DNA from: Candidatus Kapaibacterium sp.
Lineage (GTDB): Bacteria > Bacteroidota > Ignavibacteria > Kapaibacteriales > UBA2268
Direction: 5' to 3'
NCBI GenBank assembly: GCA_028691175.1
Contig: JAQUZU010000115.1
Location: 1-5,856 of the forward strand
DNA: 5,856 bases
Numbering within the stretch: position 1 is the stretch's first letter; each line of letters starts with the position of its first letter. Of this stretch, positions 1 through 5,599 are shown in pieces. Under the pieces are notes generated by a model. The model worked only from the letters and a program-made list of their open reading frames with translations, was not told the origin of the DNA and did no database searches. The translations under genes and the position numbers were made by a program.

Positions 1-893
1 AGGAAACACTTTTAATTCTTTGCGACGAACCGCTTAGAGAAATCGGAATCGCATTATTCGATCAAGGAAAGAAATTAGCAAAGGATGCCTATTATCTTGA
101 AATTAAGCCGATGGAAGTCAATGGACAGGAACCGGCAGATTATATTGCAAAGTTAATGCAGGAAGTTGATGTAGTAATTTGTCCTACCACAAAATCTCTG
201 ACACACACGGACGCGAGACGTAATGCCTGTGCCAAAGGAACACGAGTTGGAACAATGCCGGGCATCACAATGGAAACCGTACAACGTTGTTTCTCTGCGG
301 ACTACAACGAAATTCTCGACACAACTGCACGAGTACAGAAGAAACTTGCTCCGTGTTCGACCGTAAGAGTTGAAACAAAACTCGGGACAAATTTGGTTAT
401 GCCGATGAAAGATCGCAATGTAATCGCAAGTACCGGCGTAATTCGCAATCCGGGCGAAGGCGGGAATCTGCCTTCCGGAGAGGTTTATTTGGCTCCATGG
501 GAAGGTAAAACGAATGGCGTTCTTGCAATTGACGGTTCAATCGCCGGTATCGGCATAATTAAAGAGCCTGTTTTTATCGAAATTGTAGCCGGAATGGCTA
601 CAAAATTTACCGGTGGCGAAGATGCAAAAAAACTGCAGGAAATGCTCGACGCAGTTTCTCCTATGGCTCGTTCGGTCGCTGAATTCGGGTTTGGTACAAA
701 CTATAAAGCACAAATCTGCGGTAAAATTCTTGAGGACGAAAAAGTTCTCGGAACAATTCACATTGCATTTGGAAATAACGTCGGAATGGGCGGAAACGTC
801 AATATTCCTATTCATATTGACGGAATCGTTACAAAACCGACAGTATATTTCGACGACGAAGTTGTAATGGAGAAGGGAAAGCTCTTAATATAA
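1..893 (+). CDS. M29-type metallo-aminopeptidase (AmpT/COG2309-like), 5'-truncated
   Basis: The reading frame (first full codon at base 3) is open through the left edge and ends at TAA 891-893, giving 296 visible residues. The first ATG, at 111, is internal: the residues before it (ETLLILCDEPLREIGIALF) match the usual N-terminal region of the family, so probably only 20-30 residues are missing. Family-like blocks are TKSLTHTDARR, MPGIT and GNLPSGEVYLAP. Likely metal ligands are Glu at 480-482 (PSGE), Glu at 681-683 (AEFGFGTN), His at 759-761 (GTIHIAFG), and His 813-815 with Asp 819-821 (HIDG). These match in order the Glu, Glu, His, HxD ligands of M29 peptidases, which use two metal ions to release N-terminal residues from peptides in the cytoplasm. 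NicX-like dihydroxypyridine dioxygenases share this fold, so peptidase activity is inferred from family. No signal peptide can be judged because the N-terminus is missing. A strong hairpin follows, so it is probably the last gene of its transcript. Confidence 0.85.
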   Translation, partial: ETLLILCDEPLREIGIALFDQGKKLAKDAYYLEIKPMEVNGQEPADYIAKLMQEVDVVICPTTKSLTHTDARRNACAKGTRVGTMPGITMETVQRCFSADYNEILDTTARVQKKLAPCSTVRVETKLGTNLVMPMKDRNVIASTGVIRNPGEGGNLPSGEVYLAPWEGKTNGVLAIDGSIAGIGIIKEPVFIEIVAGMATKFTGGEDAKKLQEMLDAVSPMARSVAEFGFGTNYKAQICGKILEDEKVLGTIHIAFGNNVGMGGNVNIPIHIDGIVTKPTVYFDDEVVMEKGKLLI

Positions 894-910
894 CAGTTGA
901 AAAAAGATAC

Positions 911-937
911 AGCCGGACGAATTGAATTCGTCCGGCT
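911..937 (+). terminator. Hairpin after the aminopeptidase gene, probable terminator
   Basis: A perfect inverted repeat lies 17 nt after the stop codon: AGCCGGACGAAT (911-922) pairs with ATTCGTCCGGCT (926-937) around a 3-nt loop. The tail is TATTATAATTT rather than a clean T-run, so this is a less than ideal intrinsic terminator. It could also act as an mRNA 3' stabiliser. The position between a finished gene and a new gene with its own ribosome binding site supports transcript termination here. Confidence 0.6.
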
Positions 938-1010
938 TATTATAATTTAAGTTTAGAAAAAGTTTTGCAGCATCATATTTATTACTAAACAATATTTTTA
1001 TATTTTTCTA

Positions 1011-1024
1011 AAGGACATAAAGAG
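1011..1024 (+). promoter_or_regulatory. Ribosome binding site of alr
   Basis: AAGGA at 1011-1015 lies 9 nt before the ATG at 1025. It supports that start, which also gives the family's usual N-terminus. The spacer 938-1024 is very AT-rich. It contains TATTTTTA (993-1000) and TTTG (964-967), loosely like Bacteroidota -7 and -33 elements, but their 25-nt separation is too long, so I do not call a promoter. Confidence 0.6.
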
Positions 1025-2137
1025 ATGAGAAAGACACAAGTCGTAATAAACAAAAAATATCTGATTGAGAACCTTAATTTTATAAAATCACGCTCGAAAG
1101 ATGCAAAACACATTGCAATCGTCAAGGCAAACGCATACGGGCACGGCGCAGTTGAAATCTCCAACATTTTATCACAAGAAGGCATTGATGCGTTCGGCGT
1201 TGCATATACCGAAGAAGGTGCAATTTTGCGTAAAGCCGGCCTCAATGAACCAATCATAATTTTGGTTCAGCAGTCCGAAGAAGATATTCCGGAAATAGTA
1301 GAATACAATTTGCAGCCGGCAGTCTCGACAGTTCCTTTCCTGAAAAAATTAAACGAAACCGCAGAAGAACAGAATAAAGTCATTGACGTTCATCTTTTTA
1401 TCGATACCGGAATGAGTCGCGACGGAATTACCTGCGACGAAGTGGTCGATTTTGTAGCAGCGGCAAAAGACTTTCATAATATCAGATTCGAAGGAATTTG
1501 CACGCATTTCTCAGCTGCTTCGCTCGATCCGATTATCACAGCTTATCAATTGGCAAACTTCAACAAGGCAATTGACAGATTAAAAGCGGCGGGCACGACA
1601 TTTAATTTGATTCACGCAGCATCGAGTGCAGGACTAATTAATTATCCGGAAACGCACTTCAACGCTGTACGCTTTGGAATTACCATTTTCGGCTACCCGC
1701 CCGATGAGCAGATTGATTACAAATTTAAAGTAAAACCGGTATTGACTCTGAAATCAAATATTTCACTTATCAGACGTATTAAAAAAGGCGACTCGGTCAG
1801 TTACAGCCGACATTTTATCGCCGACAAGGACACAAATATCGCGACTGTTCCAATAGGATATGGCGACGGATATTTTCGCAGTCTGACCGGCAAAGCGAAC
1901 TGCATTATTCACGATAAATTTTATCCGATAGTCGGGAACATTTGTATGGATGAACTCATGGTTGATATAGGCGATGATAAGTTGCAAATTGGCGACGAAG
2001 TAATTCTAATCGGAAAATCAAAATCACATACGATTACTGCCTCTGACCTCGCAAAATCGATAGGTACTATTTCATACGAAATTACTACTTTGATCGCACC
2101 ACGTGTCCCGAGAATTTACGTTTCCGGAAATGATTAA
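1025..2137 (+). CDS. alr: Alanine racemase
   Basis: This 370-residue protein interconverts L- and D-alanine using pyridoxal phosphate (PLP) in the cytoplasm and supplies D-Ala for peptidoglycan. The N-terminal TIM-barrel carries VKANAYGHG with the PLP lysine at Lys34, then DTGMSRDG (127-134), HAASSAG (197-203) and VRFGI (215-219; Arg216 is expected to face the PLP pyridine nitrogen). The C-terminal beta-domain carries the second catalytic base, Tyr260 (in SVSYSRHF), GYGDGY (278-283), CMDE (307-310) and RVPR near the end. The length is normal for a stand-alone enzyme; it is not the MurF-Alr fusion seen in many Bacteroidetes. Small departures from common wording, CMDE for CMDQ and SYSRH for SYGR, do not touch the catalytic Lys/Tyr pair. 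ATG is preceded by a good ribosome binding site. The 3' end overlaps the next gene by 8 nt, which suggests co-transcription and translational coupling. Confidence 0.97.
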   Translation: MRKTQVVINKKYLIENLNFIKSRSKDAKHIAIVKANAYGHGAVEISNILSQEGIDAFGVAYTEEGAILRKAGLNEPIIILVQQSEEDIPEIVEYNLQPAVSTVPFLKKLNETAEEQNKVIDVHLFIDTGMSRDGITCDEVVDFVAAAKDFHNIRFEGICTHFSAASLDPIITAYQLANFNKAIDRLKAAGTTFNLIHAASSAGLINYPETHFNAVRFGITIFGYPPDEQIDYKFKVKPVLTLKSNISLIRRIKKGDSVSYSRHFIADKDTNIATVPIGYGDGYFRSLTGKANCIIHDKFYPIVGNICMDELMVDIGDDKLQIGDEVILIGKSKSHTITASDLAKSIGTISYEITTLIAPRVPRIYVSGND

Positions 2138-2900
2138 AATCGACAACATTTATAAACTTTTCGGCAATAAAGACGTACTAAACGGCGTATCGCTGACAAT
2201 CGAAGACGGCAAAACGACATGTATAATAGGCAAATCCGGCTGTGGCAAGAGCGTTTTACTCAAGCATATAGTCGGATTGCTCGAGCCGGACAAAGGAAAC
2301 GTAAAAATTGACGGCGTCGTCGTCTCCGATTTAACCCGGGACATGCTTTTCGACTTACGGAAAAGAATGGGCTATGTTTTTCAGGGAGCAGCCTTATTTG
2401 ACTCAATGACGGTATTCGATAATGTTGTAATTCGGGAATACGAGCGAGGCATTCGCGATGAAAAATATCTTGAAGACGAGGCAAAAAGAGTTCTTTCGGC
2501 AGTCGGTTTACTGCCTTCCGGCAATACTGATAGCGATAATTTCCGCCGGGAATGGGATATTCTCAAAGAAAAAAAACCGAGCGACCTCTCGGGCGGCATG
2601 AAAAAAAGAGTAGGCGTAGCACGCGCTTTGGTAGGGAAACCGGATTACATTTTCTACGACGAACCCACCACCGGACTTGACCCGGTAACAAGCGAACAAA
2701 TCGATGACCTGATCAAGCAGCTTGCCGACACGCTGAACGTCACATCGATTGTTATTACGCACGACATGTTTTCGGTTTATCGCATTGCTGATAAAGTGGC
2801 TATGCTCGACAGCGGAAAAGTCCGCTTCGAAGGTCCTCCCCACGCCTTGCGAGAAAGCGAAGATCCGGTAGTCCTCGAGTTTTTAAAACGGTATGAGTAA
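2130..2900 (+). CDS. mlaF: ABC transporter ATP-binding protein, MlaF/Ttg2A-like
   Basis: A complete 256-residue ABC ATPase. Walker A is GKSGCGKS (34-41), the Q-loop glutamine is Gln85 (YVFQGAALF), the signature is LSGGMKKR (153-160), Walker B is YIFYDE (173-178), the D-loop is GLDP (182-185) and the H-loop is His211 (THDM). FQGAALFDSMTVFDNV and LSGGMKKRVGVARAL are typical of the MlaF/Ttg2A/MKL group, which powers phospholipid movement between inner and outer membranes together with the MlaE permease and MlaD. I chose ATG 2130. A GTG at 2103 in the same frame would add nine residues unlike the family and has no ribosome binding site, while ATG 2130 gives the standard beginning (MIKIDNIYKLFG) and overlaps the alr stop by 8 nt. 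No permease or MCE-domain gene adjoins it here. The stretch between VGL (125-127) and the signature is 25 residues, about 15 longer than I expect for the family. The lipid substrate is inferred from family. Confidence 0.85.
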   Translation: MIKIDNIYKLFGNKDVLNGVSLTIEDGKTTCIIGKSGCGKSVLLKHIVGLLEPDKGNVKIDGVVVSDLTRDMLFDLRKRMGYVFQGAALFDSMTVFDNVVIREYERGIRDEKYLEDEAKRVLSAVGLLPSGNTDSDNFRREWDILKEKKPSDLSGGMKKRVGVARALVGKPDYIFYDEPTTGLDPVTSEQIDDLIKQLADTLNVTSIVITHDMFSVYRIADKVAMLDSGKVRFEGPPHALRESEDPVVLEFLKRYE

Positions 2901-2976
2901 TTATTTTTTATAAAATCTTCCTTTAGCTGCACTATATTTTTCATTGTTTCGTTATTTCTTTGGTTACCAACATTCC

Positions 2977-2987
2977 GGAGAAATCAG
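2977..2987 (+). promoter_or_regulatory. Ribosome binding site of glgA
   Basis: GGAG at 2977-2980 is placed 7 nt before the ATG at 2988, a textbook Shine-Dalgarno arrangement that fixes the glgA start. The 87-nt spacer from 2901 is AT-rich. TATATTTT at 2933-2940 resembles the Bacteroidota -7 element in 7 of 8 positions but has no -33 partner, so whether glgA has its own promoter or is read through from alr-mlaF is open. Confidence 0.65.
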
Positions 2988-4451
2988 ATGAACATATTGG
3001 TCGCCTCTGCGGAGATGGCACCACTTGCGAAAACCGGCGGACTTGCTGATGTAGTCCAAGCTCTGCCAACTGAATGGAAGAAACAAGGGCACAATCCAAT
3101 TGTCGTTATTCCGAAGTATTCCTCAATCGATACAAATAAATACGGTTTCGAGCCTACTAACATTGTAATTTGTGTTCCGATTTCGCATTGGATGGAATAT
3201 GCACGGCTCTGGAAGGGGAAAATCCCCGGCTCCGACGTTCCCTGCTATTTAGTAGAAAATCAAGATTACTTCAATCGTAACGGAATTTATGGCGATCCAA
3301 ACGAATTTTTCGATAACGACCGCAGATTTATATTTTTCAGTCGCGCGGTACTCGAAACTGCAAAGTCCCTGAATTTCAAGCCGGACATACTGCATGCTCA
3401 CGATTTTCATACTGCATTTTCGATTGCATTTTTGAAAACTCACTATAGAAATGACGATTTTTTCCGCAATTGTGCCGGCGTATTTACAATTCATAATTTG
3501 GCGTATCAAGGTTGGTTCAAACCGCAGCGAGCAATGGATTTTGCATGCTTTGGGACGCAGAATTTCAAGGGTTCGTGGTTCGAAAAGAATAATTCTGTAA
3601 ATGCCATGAAAACGGCTATCATGTTTGCAGACAAAATCACGACAGTCAGCCCGACCTATTCGCGAGAAATTCGCTGGGACTATTACGGCGAAGGTTTGCA
3701 GGAACCTCTCAACAAACGCAGTGCTGACCTAATCGGCGTACTAAACGGGGCAGATTACACTGCATGGAATCCGGCAACCGATAAATATATTTTCAACAAA
3801 TATGATGCGAAGTCACTTGCGAAAAAGCAAGACAACAAGTACGCCTTCCTTGCCGAAAAAGGGCTTCACAAAGAAGACAATCTTGATTTACCGTTGGTAT
3901 GCGTTATATCTCGGCTTGCGGAGCAAAAAGGAATCGATATTCTGATGTATAAATTAGAGCATTATCTTTTTTACGGCAACTTTCGCTTTGCATTAGTCGG
4001 CACCGGCGATCAACGCTACATCGAGTATTTCAATTATCTTTCATGGAAGTATCCCGGTAAAATTTTATCCCATATCGGATACAGCAACCCGCTTGCACAC
4101 CAAACAATTTGTGCTTCAGACTTTATTTTATTGCCATCGCGCTACGAACCATGCGGATTAACTCAAATGTACGCTCTGAAATACGGCACAATTCCAATTG
4201 TCCGCTCCACCGGCGGGCTTGCGGACACAATTCGGGAATATGTACCCGGCTCTGATTTAGGCAACGGATTTTTATTTATCAACTATAATCACGAAGATAT
4301 GGATTTTGCAATTCGACGTGCATTGCATATCTATTACGACAAGCACCATTGGGACAAAGTTCGTCAGAATGCAATGCAGAGCGATTTTTCAGTTGCAGAC
4401 GCCGCTAAGAAGTACATTGAAGTTTTCAGATGGGCAAAAGAAAAAATATAG
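2988..4451 (+). CDS. glgA: Glycogen (starch) synthase, GT5 family
   Basis: A complete 487-residue enzyme of normal family length. It extends alpha-1,4-glucan chains with a nucleotide sugar, usually ADP-glucose in bacteria, in the cytoplasm. The N-terminal Rossmann domain opens with MNILVASAEMAPLAKTGGL, with the KTGGL glucosyl-donor motif at 15-19, then HAHDFHTA (136-143) and HNLAYQG (169-175). The C-terminal domain has SRLAEQKG (308-315; Lys314 corresponds to the donor-phosphate lysine), SRYEPCGLTQ (384-393; Glu387 is the conserved glutamate of retaining GT-B enzymes) and STGGL (407-411). All expected catalytic positions are present, so it should be active. No other glycogen gene (glgB, glgC, glgP) is in the window. 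It lies 87 nt after the MlaF-like gene on the same strand and ends in a strong hairpin. Choice of ADP- over UDP-glucose is inferred, not visible. Confidence 0.97.
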   Translation: MNILVASAEMAPLAKTGGLADVVQALPTEWKKQGHNPIVVIPKYSSIDTNKYGFEPTNIVICVPISHWMEYARLWKGKIPGSDVPCYLVENQDYFNRNGIYGDPNEFFDNDRRFIFFSRAVLETAKSLNFKPDILHAHDFHTAFSIAFLKTHYRNDDFFRNCAGVFTIHNLAYQGWFKPQRAMDFACFGTQNFKGSWFEKNNSVNAMKTAIMFADKITTVSPTYSREIRWDYYGEGLQEPLNKRSADLIGVLNGADYTAWNPATDKYIFNKYDAKSLAKKQDNKYAFLAEKGLHKEDNLDLPLVCVISRLAEQKGIDILMYKLEHYLFYGNFRFALVGTGDQRYIEYFNYLSWKYPGKILSHIGYSNPLAHQTICASDFILLPSRYEPCGLTQMYALKYGTIPIVRSTGGLADTIREYVPGSDLGNGFLFINYNHEDMDFAIRRALHIYYDKHHWDKVRQNAMQSDFSVADAAKKYIEVFRWAKEKI

Positions 4452-4472
4452 TAGATTAGATTGTATACAAAG

Positions 4473-4504
4473 AAAAAGGAAGTAAATTATTTACTTCCTT
4501 TTTT
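4473..4504 (+). terminator. Bidirectional intrinsic terminator between glgA and tRNA-Glu
   Basis: GGAAGTAAA (4478-4486) pairs with TTTACTTCC (4490-4498) around a 3-nt loop. The stem is extended by A5 (4473-4477) against T5 (4499-4503), and one further T follows before the G at 4505. Read on + it ends glgA, 21 nt after its stop. Read on - it lies just past the 3' end of the tRNA and presents the same stem followed by TTTTTCTTT. One symmetrical element can therefore stop both convergent transcripts. Confidence 0.88.
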
Positions 4505-4505
4505 G

Positions 4506-4577
4506 TAGCGTGTACGGGAATTGAACCCGTGTTTGAGCCTTGAGAGGGCCCTGTCCTAGCCGCTAGACGAACACGCC
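4506..4577 (-). tRNA. tRNA-Glu, anticodon CUC
   Basis: The - strand folds into a full cloverleaf of 72 nt. The acceptor stem is GGCGTGT with ACACGCT, closed by a G1-U72 wobble. The D-arm is GTCT/GGAC. The anticodon stem GGGCC/GGCTC (one G-U pair) holds the loop CTCTCAA, placing CTC at 34-36 and so reading GAG for glutamate. The variable loop is AAAC, and the T-arm ACGGG/CCCGT has the loop TTCAATT. The discriminator base is A73 and the next bases are CAA, so the CCA end is not encoded and must be added after transcription. With CUC alone GAA codons would be poorly read, so a separate UUC tRNA-Glu should exist elsewhere. The terminator 4473-4504 lies directly downstream. The gene is convergent with glgA and divergent from ridA. 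I could not identify a convincing promoter upstream of it. Confidence 0.95.
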
Positions 4578-4768
4578 ATAATATTTTTCAATTTTGTAAT
4601 CACGCTAGCATGTTTACTAATCTAAAGACGAACTAAAAAAAACAGTATTGTGTATTATTTGAAAAAAATCGAAAAAATTTCAATTTTTTTTCGTTTTTTT
4701 ATTGAGAGATATTTTCTATTTTTGTGCATATAATAGTTGAATTTCACACAAAAAAATTGGGAAAAAAA
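4578..4768. promoter_or_regulatory. Divergent AT-rich spacer with phased A/T tracts
   Basis: This 191-nt spacer must hold the promoters of the tRNA (-) and ridA (+). It contains homopolymer tracts A8 (4635-4642), A7 (4662-4668), A6 (4672-4677), T8 (4684-4691) and T7 (4694-4700). The last four have centres about 10, 13 and 10 nt apart, close to the helical repeat, and form an imperfect inverted repeat around 4680. Such DNA is expected to be bent, or can act as an UP-like element stimulating transcription. No open reading frame here looks real. Confidence 0.5.
4717..4734 (+). promoter_or_regulatory. Candidate ridA promoter core
   Basis: TATTTTTG (4717-4724) matches exactly the TAnnTTTG -7 element of Bacteroidota housekeeping promoters, but no TTTG-type -33 element lies 19-21 nt upstream. 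Alternatively TATAAT (4729-4734) is a perfect sigma-70 -10 box; the nearest -35-like hexamer, TTGAGA (4702-4707), is 21 nt away, longer than ideal. Either would start transcription 30-40 nt before ridA. The two readings imply different lineages. Confidence 0.35.
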
Positions 4769-5146
4769 ATGAAAAGAAGAATTTTAAGTCCAAACGCACC
4801 TGCACCGATTGGTCCTTACAATCAAGGAATCGAAGCAAGTGGTACTTTTGCATACGTTTCGGGACAACTTCCATTATCAAACGGTCAACTTGTTGGTACA
4901 GAAATCACTGCACAGACTCGTCAATCACTCAAAAATGTCGGCTATATTTTAGAAGAAGCCGGCTATACTTGGGATGACGTCGTAAAAACTACAGTATATT
5001 TGAAAGATATGAACGATTTCGCCGCAATGAATACTGTTTATGCAGAATTCTTTGATGGAACTACTTTCCCGGCTCGCGTAGCATTTCAGGTTGGAAAACT
5101 GCCGATGGACGCATTGGTTGAAATTGAAGCAATCGCAGTAAAATAA
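4769..5146 (+). CDS. ridA: RidA family enamine/imine deaminase
   Basis: A complete 125-residue protein of the YjgF/YER057c/UK114 family. Typical members hydrolyse reactive enamines and imines, such as 2-aminoacrylate released by PLP enzymes, to keto acids plus ammonia, and form trimers with active sites between subunits. Visible hallmarks are PIGPYNQG (13-20, with Tyr17), YVSGQLP (29-35), PAR with Arg103, which corresponds to the carboxylate-binding arginine of E. coli RidA (Arg105), and LVEIEAIAVK at the end with Glu120. ATG 4769 is chosen because it gives the normal family length. The in-frame GTG at 4724 would add 15 unrelated residues and overlaps the putative promoter. The leader is A-rich with a weak GGGA (4759-4762). 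It is a single-gene unit between the divergent tRNA and a terminator. The presence of alr, a PLP enzyme, in the same window is not evidence of a functional link. True substrate preference within the family cannot be read from sequence alone. Confidence 0.95.
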   Translation: MKRRILSPNAPAPIGPYNQGIEASGTFAYVSGQLPLSNGQLVGTEITAQTRQSLKNVGYILEEAGYTWDDVVKTTVYLKDMNDFAAMNTVYAEFFDGTTFPARVAFQVGKLPMDALVEIEAIAVK

Positions 5147-5162
5147 GATTTGAGTTAAAAAC

Positions 5163-5191
5163 AAGGTCTCTATCCGAGACCTTTTTTTTTT
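5163..5191 (+). terminator. Intrinsic terminator of ridA, probably bidirectional
   Basis: AAGGTCTC (5163-5170) pairs with GAGACCTT (5176-5183) around the loop TATCC, followed by T8 (5184-5191): a classic intrinsic terminator 16 nt after the ridA stop. On the - strand the same stem is followed by TTGTTTTTAAC, so it can also end the thioesterase transcript. The T-run overlaps the thioesterase stop codon (5190-5192), showing how tightly the convergent genes are packed. Confidence 0.92.
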
Positions 5192-5564
5192 ATTTGATTT
5201 TCGACATAAACTTTTCTCTATTCACCACATAGCGAATATGTGTCCCCTCGCCTATCACTCCGCAACTATCAAAAGCGGAAACACGGAAAGTTAGTTTTCT
5301 CCCGTCAATTTCAATTAATTCAGCCGTGGCAGAAATTTGCTCGCCAAGTGGTGACGGCTTTGAATGCGAAATATTCAGCATCGAGCCGACGGTTGATTCT
5401 GCATCTTGAAGTTCGCCGGCAACAGCGAGCATTGCAGCATTTTCCATCAATGCAGTCATTGCCGGAGTAGCAAATACCGGCAAATCTCCGGAGCCAAGAG
5501 CAAGAGCAGTATTCGATTGTTCAACCGCAAGAGTTGAAACATGAGTCAAGCCAACTTTCAACAT
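5190..5564 (-). CDS. FlK-like hotdog-fold acyl-CoA thioesterase
   Basis: A complete 124-residue single-domain protein of the thioesterase family related to fluoroacetyl-CoA thioesterase FlK. The expected pattern is GSGDLPVFATPAMTALMENA, then STVG, then ISHSKPSPLG, then IGEGTHIRYVVNREKF. Thr33, Glu41 and His67 fall at exactly the spacing of the FlK catalytic residues Thr42, Glu50 and His76 (8 and 26 residues apart), and Gly60 matches FlK Gly69. It should therefore hydrolyse a short acyl-CoA in the cytoplasm. In the same ungapped register the lid phenylalanines that I recall for FlK (33 and 36) fall on Gly24 and Asp27, so fluoroacetyl-CoA is unlikely as natural substrate. The physiological substrate is unknown. 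The start ATG (5562-5564) gives the family's usual MLKVGLT beginning, though no clear Shine-Dalgarno precedes it. It follows nrdG by about 35 nt on the same strand, so co-transcription is likely. Confidence 0.87.
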   Translation of the reverse strand: MLKVGLTHVSTLAVEQSNTALALGSGDLPVFATPAMTALMENAAMLAVAGELQDAESTVGSMLNISHSKPSPLGEQISATAELIEIDGRKLTFRVSAFDSCGVIGEGTHIRYVVNREKFMSKIK

Positions 5565-5599
5565 TTGTATTTCACTTGTTTTTCAAACAGTTACACAAT

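Noticed and set aside
537..867. Overlapping reading frames on both strands inside the aminopeptidase gene
   Set aside because: Their translations are low-complexity and resemble no family, while the + strand frame carries a conserved set of metal ligands. They are shadows of the real gene.
2103..2129. An upstream GTG start extending the MlaF-like protein by nine residues
   Set aside because: There is no Shine-Dalgarno before it, the added residues are simply alr coding sequence read in another frame, and ATG 2130 gives the standard family N-terminus.
2569..2607. A8 (2569-2576) and A7 (2601-2607) runs as possible programmed slippage sites in the ATPase gene
   Set aside because: The main frame is intact through all motifs to a normal end, and no stimulatory structure or useful alternative frame is visible. 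The runs are expected from lysine codons in AT-rich DNA.
2150..2843. Several - strand reading frames opposite the ABC ATPase gene
   Set aside because: They contain no recognisable domain, lack ribosome binding sites and oppose a gene with every ABC motif intact.
4602..4613. CACGCTAGCATG, an imperfect palindrome upstream of the tRNA, as an operator
   Set aside because: Only the six central bases are truly symmetric, it occurs once, and no regulator gene is nearby. It is compatible with chance.
4724..4768. An upstream GTG start extending RidA by 15 residues
   Set aside because: RidA proteins normally begin at the MKRRILSP-type segment, and the GTG overlaps the likely promoter region.
5240..5470. 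A + strand reading frame of 76 codons opposite the thioesterase gene
   Set aside because: The translation is basic and glutamine-rich without family resemblance, and the - strand frame carries the full FlK-like motif set.
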